Assembly: GCA_002943765.1 (NCBI GenBank)
Contig: PQWQ01000002.1
Coordinates: 62,001 to 126,000, forward strand
Reading direction: 5' to 3'
Origin: Psoroptes ovis
Taxonomy: Eukaryota > Arthropoda > Arachnida > Sarcoptiformes > Psoroptidae
Length of the DNA stretch: 64,000 bases
Shown here in pieces: positions 61,852-64,000 of the stretch. Made by a program: the position numbers and the translations under genes. The notes under the pieces were generated by a model that was not told where the DNA came from, searched no databases, and saw only the letters and a program-made list of their open reading frames with translations. Position 1 is the stretch's first letter. Each line of letters starts with the position of its first letter.

Positions 61852-61934
61852 ATAAGTTGTCCAAAAAGTTCATTACGCTTTATCACGATAGAGTTTGTGG
61901 ATAAAAATCGGCTAGAACTTTTCGGACAATCTAA
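61852..61934 (+). mobile_element. MITE, GCTTAATCA subfamily, diverged (copy 33)
   Basis: 83 bp. Left tip ATAAGTTGTCC, right tip GGACAATCTAA followed by TA. Inner arm CATTACGCTTTATCACGATAG. 157 bp before copy 34. Confidence 0.85.
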
Positions 61935-62091
61935 TAGAAAACTAGTGCTAAAATTTCAAATGATTGTAATAATGATGATAGCAAGCAAGCAAGCATTGCA
62001 TAAATCTATAGACTGCATTGAATTTGCATAAGGAAAATGTAAACAATTTTTTTCTCGAAAAAAATGTTTGAAACAGAATTGTTTAAATATA

Positions 62092-62171
62092 TTAGGTTGT
62101 CCGAAAAGTTTCTGCCGATTATATCGTAGGAAATCATAGGAAAATCGGCCCGAACTTACCGGACAACCTAA
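62092..62171 (+). mobile_element. MITE, main subfamily, well preserved (copy 34)
   Basis: 80 bp between TA dinucleotides (62090-62091, 62172-62173). Tips TTAGGTTGTCC / GGACAACCTAA at consensus. Right arm ATCGGCCCGAACTTACCGG has three changes. Confidence 0.92.
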
Positions 62172-62906
62172 TATTTTATTTGTGATCAATTCTATTCTAT
62201 ATTTCAGACTGTCTTAAATAGCTTCAATTGATTTGATTTTGATTTCGATGATGTCTGTATGCTGTGTATGTTCAAAAGTTATTATTATCATCATTATTAT
62301 TCGACTAATAATAATAATAACACAGCCAACAATTGATGATACTTTGATACTAAAGAAATTAAATAAATAAATATTCAATTGATTTCACTGTGTTTATTTG
62401 ATATTCGTATTTGTATTTTTGCAAATTTTTCTCCCTTCCATTTTACGAATATAAATAGTTATTCGTTGAAATTGTTATGATAATTTGCAAATGATATATT
62501 TAGTCTATTTTTTTCCAATATGTTTGATACAAGAATTTTTCGATTTTTAAAAATATCATCAAACATGTTAACCATACATCATTGATTGTTGTATTCATCA
62601 TCATCATTATGATCATCATTACAAATCATTACGAATATCAAATACGGATCGATTTTATAATTTGATTCGATCGTAAACATGTTTTCATGTTCTTATTTTA
62701 TTTAGAGTTTTGTTATGGCTAAAACCTTTCAAAAAAATGATGACTTTGTTTCATAAACAAACATTTTTTTCCAGTTTGACTGTTTGTTGAAGACAAAACA
62801 ACGATCGAAGAATATTATTCAAATGATTCAAAGTTGATTTTTGAATAAACTGATTTGAGACGTAATTTGAATTGTAAATCAAGCTCTGTGAATCAAAAAT
62901 CTTTTA

Positions 62907-62987
62907 TTAGGTTGTCCGAAAAATTTTTCGCCAGTTATATCGTAGCGAATCATTGGAAAATCGGCAAGAACTTTTCGGACAACCCAA
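62907..62987 (+). mobile_element. MITE, main subfamily (copy 35)
   Basis: 81 bp between TA dinucleotides (62905-62906, 62988-62989). Tips TTAGGTTGTCC / GGACAACCCAA. Left arm TTTTTCGCCAGTT has an inserted C. Loop ATATCGTAGCGAATCATTGG. Confidence 0.9.
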
Positions 62988-63768
62988 TACAATCATTCTG
63001 GTTCATAGTATTTGCATCAAACTCTTGTCAATGACCAGATTCATTCCTATTTCTCGCTCTGTGCATGTGTTAAATATTGTTTGTCCTATGATAATGATGA
63101 CCAAATTATGTTGATTTTATGAAAACAGAACCTAAAAAGTCTATGGGCTTAAAGTCTATTCATGTTTTATTATTGAAAAACAAACAAAACAGATGAAATA
63201 AAATAAAATAAAATACCATTTATATTTACTTTTTATTCCTTTTATTGTGTAAATGTATTATATTAACACTGAATTGTAAAAATATATATTCAAATTAGTT
63301 ATTCTTGAATTTCACGTTTTTTTCCATTCTCTGTCGATGCACAAACACCAAGCAACTTTTAATATAAATATAACAAACATGTAAATACATGCATTGACAG
63401 AAATGTAAATAATCAAAGTTAGCCCAAACATACTGAAAAAACCGAGGCACAAAGTCCAAATAGGATTAAATAAATGTCCGGTTCTTGTGCTTGTAGCATG
63501 AGATGTATGTAGGGGGACTATGCACACAGGGATATAGAAATGAAAATGACAATAAAAAATCATTTTTTTTTCTCCTCAAAGAATTTGAATTTACGAAATA
63601 ATGCAAATCAATTTACTGATTGAATAATTTTGCTTTCATCACTGCTGTTATTGTTGTTGTTGTTGCTGCTGCTAAATATTTGAATATACACAACAATAAT
63701 AATGTTTATCTATCTATTAGTTTATTTATTGATTTTGAAACATTGTATCAGTGCTACTATTATTATTA

Positions 63769-63851
63769 TTAGGTTGTCCGAAAAATTTTTTGCCGTTTAT
63801 ACCGTAGAAAATCATTCGTAAATCGGCAGAAAAACTTTCCGGACAGTCTAA
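63769..63851 (+). mobile_element. MITE, main subfamily (copy 36)
   Basis: 83 bp inserted into an (ATT)n tract, with TA on both sides (63767-63768, 63852-63853). Left tip TTAGGTTGTCC, right tip GGACAGTCTAA. Left arm has an extended T run. Loop ATACCGTAGAAAATCATTCG. Confidence 0.9.
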
Positions 63852-64000
63852 TATTATTGGATAAATTGATTTTCACTGGTGGATAAATCGGATTTCCAAT
63901 TTTCTTCTGTGCGCAAATTTTCACATTTTTTCACACATCCGTTTCATCAATTTGTGATGCATTCATTTTTCATTCAATTCACTGTGATTCAATTCTATTG

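Larger units (their letters stand above)
53783..64000 (+). other. Probable further intron, MITE-rich, runs off the window
   Basis: No supported exon to the right edge. Ten of the 36 MITEs start after 54870, and nine of those after 58470. Good acceptor-like sequences lie at 58932 (TTTCTTTGCCAG), 59252 (TTTTTTTCTCAG) and 62774 (TTTTTTTCCAG). The frames that follow them are short and stop soon, so I do not call exons. Confidence 0.4.

Noticed and set aside
1..64000. rRNA, tRNA, CRISPR array, bacterial operon or integrated virus
   Set aside because: I searched by eye for tRNA B-box motifs, rRNA-like GC-rich blocks, regular spacer repeats and polymerase or capsid motifs and saw none. The regularly recurring element is dispersed at irregular distances with TA flanks, not a CRISPR.

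Overview
The window is very AT-rich eukaryotic DNA with almost no protein-coding sequence. It is full of simple-sequence tracts: (ATT)n, (GAT)n, (GAAT)n, (TG)n and poly-A/T. The one convincing coding segment encodes runs of Asn, His and Gln and ends at a GT splice donor. Splice-like signals, CA/TG and AAT/GAT microsatellites, and a protein rich in N/H/Q/D fit an AT-rich arthropod. An astigmatid mite (Dermatophagoides/Sarcoptes type) is my best guess, but that is inference and not shown by a marker gene. There are no rRNA or tRNA genes, no CRISPR array and no bacterial operon structure.

The dominant feature is a family of 36 recognisable copies of a tiny (80-83 bp) near-perfect palindrome. Each begins TTAGGTTGTCCGAAAAGTT, ends with the reverse complement, and usually sits between TA dinucleotides. 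That is the architecture of a mariner-type MITE. It parallels human MADE1, an 80-bp palindrome starting TTAGGTTG and derived from Hsmar1. Copies run from 4982 to 63851, about one per 1.8 kb. They fall into three subfamilies: a main group with a loop marked ATATCGTAG, five copies with a GCTTAATCA loop marker, and three with CCCATAAG arms and an A/T-rich loop. At least two copies are mosaics of arm types. No transposase gene is present, so the copies are non-autonomous.

Layout. 1-22765: non-coding DNA with 10 MITEs, a GAGA/pyrimidine-rich promoter-like patch (4641-4889), a possible small exon on the minus strand (5464-5662) and two candidate recursive splice sites. 22766-23543: a first coding exon (259 codons plus one base, phase 1) ending in a hydrophobic signal/anchor segment. 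23544-64000: read as one or more giant introns. These contain 26 MITEs, an LTR-like segment (28273-28489), a hAT-like end (32816) and a candidate second coding exon (53590-53688). That exon matches the phase of the first exon and has a MITE 15 bp inside its downstream intron. A textbook zero-length 'ratchet' (recursive) splice site lies at 55057/55058. MITEs are missing for 6.3 kb around the first exon and most dense from 58.4 kb to the end.

My reading is that a secreted or membrane-protein gene on the + strand starts at about 22.8 kb with its signal-peptide exon, followed by a very long intron populated by MITEs. The exon-intron joins are inferred from splice motifs and phase only; RNA data would settle them.
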